From: Mobilitalea sibirica
Lineage (GTDB): Bacteria; Bacillota; Clostridia; Lachnospirales; Lachnospiraceae
Direction of reading: 5' to 3'
DNA length: 64,000 bases
Assembly: GCF_015999265.1 (NCBI RefSeq)
Contig: NZ_JAEAGR010000017.1
Span: 1-64,000, forward strand
The notes under the pieces are model-generated. The model saw only the letters and a list, made by a program, of their open reading frames with translations, searched no databases and had not been told where the DNA came from. Made by a program: the position numbers and the translations under genes. Numbering within the stretch: the stretch's first letter is position 1; each line of letters begins with the position of its first letter. Below are positions 34,279 through 43,705 of this stretch, piece by piece.

Positions 34279-35562
34279 ATGGGTAAATTTTTCACTTCGG
34301 TTCACCTTAAGGAGGACTTATGTAAGGGTTGTATCAATTGTATAAAGAGATGTCCTACGCAAGCCATTCGAGTAAGAAACGGTAAGGCAGTAATTACAAA
34401 AGAATTTTGCATTGACTGCGGAGAATGTATCCGTATCTGTCCCCACCATGCCAAAGAAGCTACCTATGATTCTCCTGAAGTAATGAAGCAATTTGAATAT
34501 ACCATTGCTTTACCGGCACCTTCCCTCTATGGTCAGTTCAATCATTTAGATGATATTAATATCATACTTACTGCTTTAAAAAAAATGGGATTTGATGATG
34601 TTTTTGAGGTAAGTGGTGCGGCTGAACTGGTTTCTGAAATATCAAGAAAATATGTTGAAGAGCACAAGGAACAATGGCCGATTATCAGTACGGCTTGTCC
34701 AACGGTTGTTCGGTTGATACAAGTCAGATTTCCCAACCTGATTGAACATCTGCTACCAATCAGTGCACCGGTAGATCTGGCAGCGTCACTGGCAAGGCAA
34801 AAGGCGATGGAGAAAACAGGACTACCCTCGGAAAAGATCGGTATTATCTTTATATCTCCCTGCCCAGCTAAAGTGACCGCGGTAAAGTCGCCAATTGGTA
34901 TAGAAAAAAGTGATATCGATGCTGTACTGGCAATGAAGGAAGTATATCCGCTTTTATTGCCGTTAATGATGCAGAGCATCGATGATGTAGAGGAATTAAA
35001 AACATCCGGAAGGATAGGGATTAGTTGGGGCGGAACCGGTGGAGAAGCCGGAGGACTGCTCAGTGACAGTTATCTGGCAGCGGATGGTATTGAGAATGTA
35101 ATCAGAGTATTAGAAGATCTTGAGGACTGTAAGCTGGATCAGTTGGAATTTATAGAGTTAAATGCCTGCGCAGGGGGCTGTGTAGGGGGAGTATTAACCG
35201 TAGAGAATCCGTATGCCGCTAAAGTTAAACTGAAACGGCTTAGAAAATATCTTCCTGTAGCTTGTTCTCATCTGGATGATAAAGAGTTAAAGGAAGCATA
35301 TTGGACCGGTGAAGTTCAGTATGAACCAGTCTTTAATCTGGGAAAAAGCATGAAGGAAAGTATATCCAAGATGTCAAGGGTAGAAGAGCTATGTGAGAGA
35401 TTTCCGGGGTTGGATTGTGGCTCCTGCGGAGCACCGACCTGCAAAGCCCTGGCAGAGGATATTGTCCGTGGAGTAGCAAAAGAGCAGGATTGTATACATA
35501 TCCTCCGTGATTATATCCATAAGCTTTCTGATGAATTATCAAAGATTGATATTAAGAAGTAA
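34279..35562 (+). CDS. [FeFe] hydrogenase-like protein, putative sensory type (HydS-like)
   Basis: A 427-residue protein. An N-terminal two-cluster ferredoxin domain (CKGCINCIKRCP, CIDCGECIRICP) leads to a hydrogenase large-subunit domain with altered motifs: L1 STACPTVV, L2 SPCPAKVTA, L3 NACAGGCVGG. A C-terminal four-Cys cluster module follows (FPGLDCGSCGAPTCKALAED, then DC). The residue before the L1 Cys is Ala instead of the usual Cys, and the GGGQP tail is absent. This fits the slow or sensory hydrogenase groups rather than a fast catalyst. I start at ATG 34279 after GGAGG. Confidence 0.88.
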   Translation: MGKFFTSVHLKEDLCKGCINCIKRCPTQAIRVRNGKAVITKEFCIDCGECIRICPHHAKEATYDSPEVMKQFEYTIALPAPSLYGQFNHLDDINIILTALKKMGFDDVFEVSGAAELVSEISRKYVEEHKEQWPIISTACPTVVRLIQVRFPNLIEHLLPISAPVDLAASLARQKAMEKTGLPSEKIGIIFISPCPAKVTAVKSPIGIEKSDIDAVLAMKEVYPLLLPLMMQSIDDVEELKTSGRIGISWGGTGGEAGGLLSDSYLAADGIENVIRVLEDLEDCKLDQLEFIELNACAGGCVGGVLTVENPYAAKVKLKRLRKYLPVACSHLDDKELKEAYWTGEVQYEPVFNLGKSMKESISKMSRVEELCERFPGLDCGSCGAPTCKALAEDIVRGVAKEQDCIHILRDYIHKLSDELSKIDIKK

Positions 35563-35722
35563 AGTTATTCAGGATCAAAATGATTTATTATAATAGATTT
35601 GATTTATTTGGTATCTAATAAGAAAATTCTGTATAATCTAAATAAGTATATTTATGAGCAGAGAATAATCTTTATTAAATCACCAAGTCATCTGTAAGCT
35701 ATTAGGAAAGGAAAAGAAAAGA

Positions 35723-36271
35723 ATGAAAAGAAAGATCACTGTATTAAACATAATTTTAATAAGTTTTATTTTAATTCTCTCAGCTTGTTCAAAAAGTAAT
35801 GAAGAAAAAGAGTATGATAATATAGTCGTTGGTACAGATGATCTGTTTGAGCTTAAGCTATATGTAGATAAGAGCACATATGCAAAGGATGAAATTATCT
35901 TTTGTTATGCTACCTTGGAGTATATTGGTGAAGGTGACAGTATAACAATATATAGCTCGGATCCTTTGCTGGGTTTTGGCTTAAAGGATGATAAATATTT
36001 TGATGGTGGATATATAGTCAATGATGTCTTAATCACTACAACGATTTATAAAGGCCAGACGATAAAGTATGATTATGCGAAAAGCGGAGGCTGGTCAGGA
36101 GATGATCCAAACGCTGCGTTTTATGAGAAATTCTATTCGGATAAGAACCTAGTGCTTCCTACGGGTAAATACGAAATTTCAGCAGCAATCAGCTGCTCCT
36201 TAGAAATGGAGGATAGCATAGGTTCCCAGTATAGTCAATCTGTGTCGGTATTTATAGAGGTTATGGATTAG
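35723..36271 (+). CDS. Hypothetical lipoprotein
   Basis: A 182-residue exported lipoprotein with signal peptide (IILISFILILSAC, lipidated Cys at about 22). A single beta-rich domain follows (KLYVDKSTYAKDEIIFCYAT, LEYIGEGDSITIYSS, GKYEISAAIS). The domain layout resembles an Ig-like or intracellular-proteinase-inhibitor (BsuPI) fold, but I cannot assign it. It interrupts the hydrogenase signalling block and may be unrelated to it. AGGAAAGGAAAAG precedes the ATG. Confidence 0.75.
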   Translation: MKRKITVLNIILISFILILSACSKSNEEKEYDNIVVGTDDLFELKLYVDKSTYAKDEIIFCYATLEYIGEGDSITIYSSDPLLGFGLKDDKYFDGGYIVNDVLITTTIYKGQTIKYDYAKSGGWSGDDPNAAFYEKFYSDKNLVLPTGKYEISAAISCSLEMEDSIGSQYSQSVSVFIEVMD

Positions 36272-36364
36272 TAAGTTAAGGAAACCTAAACTATAAAATT
36301 AATTTACATTTATCATATGAAGTGACGGATATATCAAATGTATAAAAACAGGAGGAATTAAGTA

Positions 36365-36544
36365 ATGAATTTAATGAGCATCCTAGTTGATTTGGGAATC
36401 TATACCATATGGCTTACCCCATTAACTTTCGTGATGGGAATTATTTATGCTATTAAAAAGCCGGAAAAGGAGGCTACCCCGTATAAGTTTATGGCGGTAA
36501 TCAGTGCATATCTTATTATTTTTACGCTGCTCTATCGGTCATAA
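36365..36544 (+). CDS. Small two-helix membrane protein
   Basis: A 59-residue protein, MNLMSILVDLGIYTIWLTPL... through IISAYLIIFTLLYRS-like C-terminus. Helix 1 spans about 5-25 and helix 2 about 43-57, joined by a charged loop (AIKKPEKEATPYKF). AGGAGG lies ten bases before ATG 36365, a clear ribosome site, and codon usage matches neighbours. Family and function are unknown. Confidence 0.6.
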   Translation: MNLMSILVDLGIYTIWLTPLTFVMGIIYAIKKPEKEATPYKFMAVISAYLIIFTLLYRS

Positions 36545-36699
36545 ATACATATTGATAGGATGTTGGTTGTTCAAGTAATATATATTAAGATAGATAAGGA
36601 GGTTAATTAAGAAATTAATCTATAATTTAAATAGGGATCATGAGGCACAACATCTCTTAAAAAATTTAATTTATATGGTTTTTGTTTCTTAATATCAAA

Positions 36700-37038
36700 A
36701 TGATGAAGGTAAATGAGCTTATTAATCAATGTGGTTTTGAGGTAATGAATGAAGGCAATCATACGGACAGGGAGGTTACCATACCCTTTTGCTGTGATTT
36801 ACTTAGTATCGCCATGGGGAGAATGCCGGCAGGCGCTGCCTGGGTAACAGTCATGGCTAATATAAATACACTGGCAGTAGCAACCTTAGCCGATGCAGCC
36901 TGCATTATCCTGGCGGAGGGCAGTCGATTGGATGATGCGGCTTATCAAAAAGCAAAAGAGCAGGGAGTAACGGTTCTGTTAACCGAGAACCCGATATTTG
37001 AGACTGCTCTGATGGTTTATCAAAAGCTGCATGCTTAG
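36700..37038 (+). CDS. DRTGG domain protein (copy 2)
   Basis: A 112-residue DRTGG-like protein (MKVNELINQCGFEVMNEG, HTDREVTIPFCCDLLSIAMG, then DAACIILAEGSRLDD and GVTVLLTENPIFETA). It pairs with the PHP gene, whose start overlaps its stop by eight bases; this DRTGG-PHP pair is common next to clostridial hydrogenases. No Shine-Dalgarno is visible before ATG 36700 or 36703, which is odd for this genome. A TTG at 36682 is no better. Confidence 0.8.
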   Translation: MMKVNELINQCGFEVMNEGNHTDREVTIPFCCDLLSIAMGRMPAGAAWVTVMANINTLAVATLADAACIILAEGSRLDDAAYQKAKEQGVTVLLTENPIFETALMVYQKLHA

Positions 37039-37753
37039 TCTCTCTTATGATCTTCATATCCATTCCTGCCTATCTCCATGTGGAGATGAGGATATGACCC
37101 CGGCGAATATCGTTCATATGGCAAAGCTTAAGAATCTGGATGTTATTGCTGTAACAGACCATAACTCCTGTAAAAACTGTCCGGCTGTTTTAGACATGGC
37201 AGAGCGTAATAATATTGTTGCGATACCGGGTATGGAGCTGTGTACCATGGAAGAGGTCCATGTACTATGCTTATTTACCACTTTAGAGGATGCATTAAGA
37301 TTCGATTCTTATGTATCTGAAAGACTTATGAAAATTCCCAATGATGAAATGATTTTTGGTAAGCAGGAGCTATATGATACAGACGACAAAATCATTGGAT
37401 ATGAGCCATATCTATTAATTAATGCTACGGATATTTCCTTTGATGATTTAGAATCAATTATGAAAGAATTTCAAGGAATTTATATTCCGGCTCATATTGA
37501 TAAGAGCTCTAACAGTCTTTTGTCAAATCTTGGATTTATCCCTCCGGAATCAAAGTTTTCCTGTGTTGAAATTATGGATATAAGTAAGAAAGAAGAGTTA
37601 AAGAATAATAATCCTTATCTTACAAGCTGCTTATTTATCACAAATTCGGATGCGCATACTCTGGAGAAGATTAATGAGCCCATCCATTATCTGCAGGCAG
37701 AAGATAGGAGTATAAGTTCCGTGTTGCAGTCTTTCCTTAGAAGGATAGTTTGA
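37031..37753 (+). CDS. PHP domain phosphoesterase
   Basis: A 240-residue PHP-family protein with metal-site motifs DLHIHSCLSPCGDEDMTP, VTDHNSC, GMELCTMEEVHVLC, IPAHIDKSSNS and TNSDAH. Relatives hydrolyse phosphoesters (histidinol phosphate, nucleotides, 3',5'-pAp). Linkage to a DRTGG gene and hydrogenases suggests a signalling or repair phosphoesterase; the substrate is unknown. ATG 37031 overlaps the upstream gene and is translationally coupled. Confidence 0.9.
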   Translation: MLSLSYDLHIHSCLSPCGDEDMTPANIVHMAKLKNLDVIAVTDHNSCKNCPAVLDMAERNNIVAIPGMELCTMEEVHVLCLFTTLEDALRFDSYVSERLMKIPNDEMIFGKQELYDTDDKIIGYEPYLLINATDISFDDLESIMKEFQGIYIPAHIDKSSNSLLSNLGFIPPESKFSCVEIMDISKKEELKNNNPYLTSCLFITNSDAHTLEKINEPIHYLQAEDRSISSVLQSFLRRIV

Positions 37754-37881
37754 AAAAGGAAAATAGAGACGATGCTTTCAGGCAATAATACAGATATTAT
37801 TTTACTTATTTATTGACTAAAATAAACTTTGCAAAGAATAATTATGAAATCATAATTATTATCATAGAAAAAGGTAAACTA

Positions 37882-37909
37882 TTGTAATATAGGAAACTTG
37901 TGATATAAT
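37882..37909 (+). promoter_or_regulatory. Promoter of asnS
   Basis: TTGTAA (37882-37887), 16 bases, TATAAT (37904-37909) with a TGA extension (extended -10). The leader of about 200 bases to the asnS ATG is AT-rich with no T-box motif that I can see. Confidence 0.75.
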
Positions 37910-38115
37910 AGTCTCGCACAGTTTTTATAAACAAGAAGACTAATTGTGTTGGTAATTTAGTTGCAGTAAAGCAATAGAAACAATCTATGAATAGATGAAT
38001 ATAAGTAAAATAGTATTTAATAAATAATCATAACTTAAGATGGAACGTTTAAGAGATAGAAGAAAGTACAAGATAAAGAAATACTTAATTATATATAGAC
38101 AAAGGAGTTTATTGT

Positions 38116-39507
38116 ATGGAATTAGTTGAGATCAGAGAACTATATCGTAACAAAGAGAGCTATATCGGCAAAAAGATTAAAGTTGGTGGCTGGGTTCGTA
38201 GTATCAGGGACTCTAAAACCTTTGGTTTTGTTGTTATGAATGATGGAACCTACTTTGAGACACTACAGATTGTTTATCATGATACATTAGATAATTTTAA
38301 TGTTATCTCAAAATTAAACGTTGGTTCAGCAATTATCGTAACCGGTGAATTAGTCGCAACACCGCAAGCAAAGCAACCCTTTGAGATACAGGCTGAGGAA
38401 GTGATGGTAGAAGGAGCGTCCACGGCAGATTATCCACTGCAAAAGAAGAGACATACGCTGGAATACTTAAGAACCATTACCCATTTAAGAGCCAGAACAA
38501 ATACGTTCCAAGCGGTATTTCGTGTCCGTTCCTTAGTTGCTTACGCAATTCATAAATATTTTCAGGACAGGGATTTCGTTTATGTTCATACTCCCATTAT
38601 CACAGGCAGTGATGCTGAGGGAGCCGGGGAGATGTTTCGGGTAACAACTCTAGACATGGAGAACCTTCCCAGAACAGAAGATGGCAAGGTTGATACCACA
38701 CAGGACTTCTTTGGTAAGGAGACCAATCTAACGGTTAGTGGTCAGTTAAACGGTGAGACTTATGCTATGGCATTTAAGAATATCTACACCTTCGGACCTA
38801 CCTTCCGTGCTGAGAATTCCAATACGACTCGTCATGCTGCGGAATTTTGGATGATTGAACCGGAGATTGCATTTGCAGATTTAAAGGATGATATGGCTTT
38901 GGCGGAAGGAATGCTAAAATATATTATTAACTATGTTTTAGAACATGCACCGGAAGAGATGAAGTTCTTTAACCAATTCATTGATCAAGGACTTTTAGAG
39001 CGTCTACAGATTGTGGCTAACTCAGATTTCGGACATGTAACCTATACCCAAGCTATTGAATTATTAGAAAAGAATAATGATAACTTCGACTATAAGGTAA
39101 CCTGGGGCTGTGATCTTCAGACGGAGCATGAAAGATATCTGACAGAGCAGGTATTTAAAAAACCTGTATTTGTAACCGATTATCCTAAGGATATCAAAGC
39201 TTTCTATATGAAGCTTAATGAAGATAACAAGACCGTTGCTGCTATGGATCTTCTGGTGCCCGGTATCGGTGAAATTATCGGAGGAAGCCAGAGAGAAGAT
39301 GATTACGATAAGCTTGTGAAACGTATGGAAGAGATGGACCTTAAAAAAGAAGATTATGAATTCTACCTTGATCTTAGAAAATACGGTACAGCAAGACATG
39401 CAGGTTTTGGACTTGGCTTTGAACGTTGTGTAATGTACCTGACCGGAATGGGTAATATCCGTGATGTTGTACCGTTCCCTAGGACGGTTAACAATTGTGA
39501 GTTATAA
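38116..39507 (+). CDS. asnS: Asparaginyl-tRNA synthetase
   Basis: A 463-residue class IIb synthetase. The N-terminal OB fold reads [20 protein letters not shown]. Motif 2 is [20 protein letters not shown], and motif 3 is [20 protein letters not shown]. The ending [10 protein letters not shown] fits AsnRS rather than AspRS. Length is normal. AAGGAG precedes ATG 38116. A strong bidirectional terminator follows. Confidence 0.97.
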   Translation: MELVEIRELYRNKESYIGKKIKVGGWVRSIRDSKTFGFVVMNDGTYFETLQIVYHDTLDNFNVISKLNVGSAIIVTGELVATPQAKQPFEIQAEEVMVEGASTADYPLQKKRHTLEYLRTITHLRARTNTFQAVFRVRSLVAYAIHKYFQDRDFVYVHTPIITGSDAEGAGEMFRVTTLDMENLPRTEDGKVDTTQDFFGKETNLTVSGQLNGETYAMAFKNIYTFGPTFRAENSNTTRHAAEFWMIEPEIAFADLKDDMALAEGMLKYIINYVLEHAPEEMKFFNQFIDQGLLERLQIVANSDFGHVTYTQAIELLEKNNDNFDYKVTWGCDLQTEHERYLTEQVFKKPVFVTDYPKDIKAFYMKLNEDNKTVAAMDLLVPGIGEIIGGSQREDDYDKLVKRMEEMDLKKEDYEFYLDLRKYGTARHAGFGLGFERCVMYLTGMGNIRDVVPFPRTVNNCEL

Positions 39508-39614
39508 TAATTGATATGAGATATAACTAGTAATTCGAAAGCCTGGAAAGCGCTTATAGTTTAATGTCTTTCCCAAATATGAAGAATCTCAAATTCAAAT
39601 TTTATGTTGTTTTC

Positions 39615-39657
39615 AAAAAGCCTGCTGATTTATCAATAATACATCGGCAGGCTTTTT
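39615..39657. terminator. Bidirectional terminator between convergent genes
   Basis: AAAAAGCCTGCTGAT (39615-39629) and ATCGGCAGGCTTTTT (39643-39657) form a 15-bp stem with A/T tracts on both sides. It serves asnS and the leftward gene ending at 39665. Confidence 0.92.
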
Positions 39658-39664
39658 CTAAGAA

Positions 39665-40006
39665 TTAATATAACAGTGTATCACCGCAATTAATTTCAAA
39701 GGGCATGATGAGACATTTATTAATTTGCTTGTTATATTTTTTAAAAAACCAATTTGTGGCAGCCGTATAGTTTTCTATCGTATCGAATTCCCAAAAGGAA
39801 TAATACCTTACACATTTTACAATCTTCGTTAATTTTCTAGGTAATTCTCCGATTACATCAAAGATATAAAATCGTTTCAAGTATTTAGCGTTGATACAAC
39901 CGCATTGTATTTTCTGCTCTTCTACTATAGTTTTAATTAAGTTTTCAAATTCATCAACCTTATCCGGTTTTACTTGAAATGTTTTAACTTCTGAAAAAGA
40001 ATTCAT
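39665..40006 (-). CDS. Hypothetical protein, possible dimeric alpha-beta (ABM-like) fold
   Basis: A 113-residue soluble protein. FQVKPDKVDEFENLIKTIVE and VRYYSFWEFDTIENYTAATN resemble the strand-helix pattern of antibiotic biosynthesis monooxygenase-like (dimeric alpha/beta barrel) proteins. No catalytic residues are evident. I start at ATG 40006, with AAGGTGG eight bases upstream. It lies 26 bases after the AlkD-like gene, so they probably share a transcript. Confidence 0.65.
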   Translation of the reverse strand: MNSFSEVKTFQVKPDKVDEFENLIKTIVEEQKIQCGCINAKYLKRFYIFDVIGELPRKLTKIVKCVRYYSFWEFDTIENYTAATNWFFKKYNKQINKCLIMPFEINCGDTLLY

Positions 40007-40032
40007 CTTTTTTTCCACCTTTATTTATAGTA

Positions 40033-40707
40033 TTATTTTTGCATCAATTCTGTTCTTAACTGCTTGTCCAGTTTTTCCAGTGCATAACGAAAAGCAACTC
40101 TTGGCATATCGTCTGTATGACTTTCTAAATAATTATAAACCATTCCCGGTTCCTTAAGAGAAAATACCTTAAGCATCCATCCATAACCTTTTAAAACCAG
40201 ATCATGTTCATCCATAAGTAAAAGATCTGAGATCTGAAAGGGTATGGCTTTATTAAGCTTATCCTTTCGGATAGCTGGTATTAATATCACGGCAGCGGCT
40301 CTTCGTAACCAAAATTCCTCTCTATGGGTCCAGGGGATTATAGATTCTATCAGTTCCGGATACTGACATAGCAATTCACCGAAGGCGTGGGTACAAAAAT
40401 CATCACAGTCTCCCCAACCCCGGACATATTTAATCAACCAGGCCTCAAAGATAGGAAAGGTTTCTATACTATAGTGTTTTTTAATGCGATAGGCCCAGTC
40501 ATATGCTATGACACCTAGTGCCCAGTCCCGTTGTTCTAACAACTCTTCGCAAAGGGGAAGCATAGATTGTATTGATTTAGCCTTAATAGTTTGGTACAAT
40601 CGGGCTGATAGCTTTCGAATATCATTCGTTTTAATATGACAACCCTCAGAGCACTCTTTGTTTAGAAATTTGATTTCTTGTATCGCTTTTAATGTAATTG
40701 GTTGCAT
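40033..40707 (-). CDS. DNA alkylation repair protein (AlkD-like HEAT repeats)
   Basis: A 224-residue all-helical protein of the AlkC/AlkD superfamily. Typical pieces are IRKLSARLYQTI, RDWALGVIAYDWAYRI, RGWGDCDDFCTHAFG and EEFWLRRAAAVILI; the Trp and Asp of WGDCDDF match the groove that holds damaged DNA in AlkD. It likely excises bulky alkylated bases without base flipping. AAGAGGTATAG precedes ATG 40707. Confidence 0.85.
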   Translation of the reverse strand: MQPITLKAIQEIKFLNKECSEGCHIKTNDIRKLSARLYQTIKAKSIQSMLPLCEELLEQRDWALGVIAYDWAYRIKKHYSIETFPIFEAWLIKYVRGWGDCDDFCTHAFGELLCQYPELIESIIPWTHREEFWLRRAAAVILIPAIRKDKLNKAIPFQISDLLLMDEHDLVLKGYGWMLKVFSLKEPGMVYNYLESHTDDMPRVAFRYALEKLDKQLRTELMQK

Positions 40708-40814
40708 ACTATACCTCTTATTTTATTACAATAGGAACAAAAACATCAGATAAATGATACCCCATTTTTCCTTGAAAATCTTTGGTGTTAACACAGGACA
40801 CATATCGTAACATT

Positions 40815-40913
40815 CTACAGAATTATTATCACTCGTTGAAAGCTTAACCAAGTGATTGCTCCAGAGCTTACTACTTTCAGAGGTGGTATGTTAATCACCC
40901 TAATATCTTTCAT
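40815..40913 (-). pseudogene. Possible gene remnant
   Basis: A 32-codon frame (MKDIRVINIPPLKVVSSGAI...) beginning at ATG 40913 and ending at TAG. The opening resembles the first strand of small GyrI-like or AraC-effector domains (RVINLPP...), and a second frame further on continues with protein-like sequence, so a decayed gene is possible. The evidence is weak. Nothing else is seen in 40708-40983. Confidence 0.2.
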
Positions 40914-40983
40914 AAAAGACATCCTTAATATGTCTATATATTCTTAATATTGAAAAGTTTCTTCTTGGTTTTCATATATTTTG

Positions 40984-41472
40984 TTAGTAACCAAAAACAC
41001 CGTTAAGAGATTCATCATCCTCAATCCAATCATTAACTTCAATCATTCGATAGGTATTTTTCGTGTCCCGGATATAGACCTTTTCAATACCGGCATTGAT
41101 AACCATTCGTTTACACATAGAGCAGCAGCTTGCGTTTTCAACATACGCATCTGTTTCAATATCAAAACCGGTTAAATATAAGGAACTGCTAATCATCTTA
41201 TCCCTTGAAGCACTTATGATAGCATTAGCCTCAGCATGTATGCTGCGACACATCTCATAACGTTCGCCTCTGGGTATATTGAGCTTTGCCCGTATACATT
41301 CACCGATATCAGAGCAATTTTGTCGTCCTCTTGGTGCGCCTACATATCCGGTGGAAATCACTTCGTCATTTTTAACAAGCACAGCCCCATAACGTTTACG
41401 CAAGCAAGTGCCTCTCTGGGATACTACTTCGGCTAAGTCTAAATAATAGTTTGTCTTATCTCTTCGCTCCAT
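40984..41472 (-). CDS. comEB: dCMP deaminase (ComEB-like)
   Basis: A 162-residue zinc deaminase. The zinc site and catalytic Glu are in HAEANAIISASRDK, and the two Cys ligands in CSMCKRMVINAGI. A second Cys/His-bearing segment (NCSDIGECIRAK) is typical of dCMP deaminases. It supplies dUMP for thymidylate. GGAG precedes ATG 41472. In Bacillus the homologue lies in the come locus, absent here. Confidence 0.9.
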   Translation of the reverse strand: MERRDKTNYYLDLAEVVSQRGTCLRKRYGAVLVKNDEVISTGYVGAPRGRQNCSDIGECIRAKLNIPRGERYEMCRSIHAEANAIISASRDKMISSSLYLTGFDIETDAYVENASCCSMCKRMVINAGIEKVYIRDTKNTYRMIEVNDWIEDDESLNGVFGY

Positions 41473-41535
41473 GATTTTATCTCCTCGTATTTTTCGTTTA
41501 TTGGTTTGTTAATATATAAATGCGTTCACCATATG

Positions 41536-42450
41536 TTATGGTTTATAATGTTCAAATAATATCTGTAGATTTCTTGGTATAGCAGAATACCATTCATGAA
41601 TTCCCAGCAAGTAAATCTTAGATTTTGCTTCTTCCGAGAAAGAGGTAAGGGATTCCCCCTTTAACAGTAGATTGGTTTCCTCCTCTGTAAATGAGATAGG
41701 ATCAAGCACATCTCCTAACTGTTTATGATTCATAGGACATACGCGTTGACAAATTAGGCAGTCATACAAAGTATGATGTGCCGTTAATGGGATCCATTCG
41801 GGAAACTCACCTTTTATTTCATTGATACAGGAGAGACATTTTTGGTTATCAATTAAAAATCTATCCTTTCGGATGGCTCCGGTAGGACAGCTATCTATGC
41901 ATAAATTACATTTACTGCAGGTTTTTGAGAGATCCATATCACCCCAAGTATCTTCTATACTAGGCAGATCTGAAAAATATGCCGCATATGAGAAATTACT
42001 ACCGAAACCATCTATATAGGTAATGTTATTACGGCCGTACTTTGCCAAACCACTGTGTACCCCTAATCTTTTTAAGGGTAAATTTTTCGCCTTTTTTATA
42101 TGATAGCCATTATCCTTGGCATATTGTATCAGATAAGCCTCTGCCCCTTCAAAATTGGATCGTACCAGACTTAAAAAAGTATATTTTTCTCCGCCTTTAT
42201 AAAAATTAACTTTAGCATAAAAGGGATGATGAATTGCAAGGAGGAGAATAGAGTTAATTGTAAAATCGGTATTTGGAAGCTTATAACGGTACAGTTTATC
42301 GATAATCCACTGTTGGAAATTATTTAAGTCTTCATTTTCTTTAAATTGTTCGATAGTTAACTTAAGATCCTGTAATCGGTCAATTGGTATTACCTTTAAC
42401 CTATCACCGTGTGATGTTGCAATCTTTTCTATGTGATGTACCAATATCAT
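41536..42450 (-). CDS. Epoxyqueuosine reductase-like iron-sulfur protein (QueG family)
   Basis: A 304-residue protein. The N-terminal half has the QueG pattern (LPLKRLGVHSGLAKYGRNN). Two [4Fe-4S] clusters follow (CSKCNLCIDSCPTGAI, and CLICQRVCPMNH with an earlier CLSC). QueG reduces epoxyqueuosine to queuosine in tRNA using cobalamin. The C-terminal HEAT region of long QueG is absent and sequence is divergent, so it may be a paralogue acting on another substrate. A queuosine-precursor transporter (queT) lies 4 kb upstream on the same strand. Confidence 0.75.
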   Translation of the reverse strand: MILVHHIEKIATSHGDRLKVIPIDRLQDLKLTIEQFKENEDLNNFQQWIIDKLYRYKLPNTDFTINSILLLAIHHPFYAKVNFYKGGEKYTFLSLVRSNFEGAEAYLIQYAKDNGYHIKKAKNLPLKRLGVHSGLAKYGRNNITYIDGFGSNFSYAAYFSDLPSIEDTWGDMDLSKTCSKCNLCIDSCPTGAIRKDRFLIDNQKCLSCINEIKGEFPEWIPLTAHHTLYDCLICQRVCPMNHKQLGDVLDPISFTEEETNLLLKGESLTSFSEEAKSKIYLLGIHEWYSAIPRNLQILFEHYKP

Positions 42451-42485
42451 TCACCTTCCTACTTTTCTTGATTTTATGAACCTAT

Positions 42486-43079
42486 CTATATATCTAATTG
42501 AGAGATGTTTATTTGCTTTTGTTTTGCGGCTATAAAATAGTTATCATAGGATACTATGTTACCAGAGGTTAATGCTATAAATCGCCTAGTTTTTAAGGCT
42601 TCTATTCTTTGAACTGCTTCCGGAATAGCTTTTGTTGCGATAGAGTCTACATGAAAAGTTTCATAGAAAGTATCGTTAATTAAATCTAAAATTTCACCAA
42701 TATCTTCTCTGTTTTCATATTCGGATGCCAAGTCAAGTCTTAATATGCCGACCTTGCCGGATTCATGAAAGGTGCCTTCCTTTGCAAATATTTCAATTGT
42801 TCCAATTGCCTTATTAATTATCTTATCTACGATGCTAAAACGCACATAGTTTTTATTCTCATACTCCATAAGCCAAAATCTGATACAAGATAGTACTTCG
42901 ACTTCTGTGTGAAAAACAAAATTACTGGTACAATTATCACTGTTAAAATAAGGAGCCGAAACTGGATCGGAATAACAGGCTAATAAGTCCTTAGCATCAT
43001 CTTCCTTCACTTGTCTTATTATAAAATGGTTAGCTTCGTAGCTGGGACATTGTAGATATGGGTCGTTTGAAATGCTCAT
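42486..43079 (-). CDS. GNAT family N-acetyltransferase
   Basis: A 197-residue acetyltransferase of the RimJ/RimL-like type (FIIRQVKEDDAKDLLACYSD, then IVDKIINKAIGTIEIF). The acetyl-CoA loop is less clear than usual (KVGILRLDLASEYENREDIG). The substrate is unknown. I start at ATG 43079, preceded by GGAGGTACCT; an upstream ATG 43091 contains that site. Confidence 0.78.
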   Translation of the reverse strand: MSISNDPYLQCPSYEANHFIIRQVKEDDAKDLLACYSDPVSAPYFNSDNCTSNFVFHTEVEVLSCIRFWLMEYENKNYVRFSIVDKIINKAIGTIEIFAKEGTFHESGKVGILRLDLASEYENREDIGEILDLINDTFYETFHVDSIATKAIPEAVQRIEALKTRRFIALTSGNIVSYDNYFIAAKQKQINISQLDI

Positions 43080-43216
43080 AGGTACCTCCATGTTACTCGA
43101 GAAGCAAAATTTACCACTATTTTAACATAGGCGAACATATGTTTCAATCGAACATAAGATTAAATTTACATTTATTTGGAATTGATCAATTGGTGGATTT
43201 GGGAATGAAGGTATTA

Positions 43217-43705
43217 TCAGTTAGAACAGGTCAGTATTTGCGTTAGTTTATCAGAAATGTCGTCAAAATCATTAAAAAAATAGGTAATATCATCATCCCT
43301 AGAGTCAGAAGTTTTCTTACCGCCTACTTTTTCATATAAGGCGCAGGCAGCAGTATTATGTTTTTGAGTAAATAAAAAAATTCGGCATATGCCGGTGGTT
43401 TTACATAAGTATTTGAGATCGGTTAGTAATTGATAACCAATACCCTGTCGTTGATATGAATCCAAAACTCCGACTTCATGTATGTATAGCATATTTCCTT
43501 TGTTATCTAATCGATTTAATTCATATCCATAGGCAAAGCCAATGATTTGGTTGTCCTGTATACAGGCATAGATCCAATTCATCGGATTGGATAAAAACTT
43601 CTTTGCACTGCTTTCATGAGTAAAACCCTCCCTAAAATCCCAGTTCATCTGTAAAACAAGGTTAAGGTCTGATGGTAAGAGCTTTCGAAATTCCCTATTC
43701 GCCAT
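43217..43705 (-). CDS. GNAT acetyltransferase, AAC(3)-I-like
   Basis: A 162-residue acetyltransferase. The acetyl-CoA loop is QRQGIGYQLL, and the C-terminal part reads FLFTQKHNTAACALYEKVGG, then SRDDDITYFF. This layout resembles the AAC(3)-I branch, but resistance cannot be inferred from sequence alone. I start at ATG 43705 since GGAGGATTATTA precedes it. Confidence 0.8.
   Translation of the reverse strand: MANREFRKLLPSDLNLVLQMNWDFREGFTHESSAKKFLSNPMNWIYACIQDNQIIGFAYGYELNRLDNKGNMLYIHEVGVLDSYQRQGIGYQLLTDLKYLCKTTGICRIFLFTQKHNTAACALYEKVGGKKTSDSRDDDITYFFNDFDDISDKLTQILTCSN

Noticed and set aside
37910-38115. Asn T-box in the asnS leader
   Set aside because: No GGTGG bulge, AGCGAG-like element or terminator is visible.
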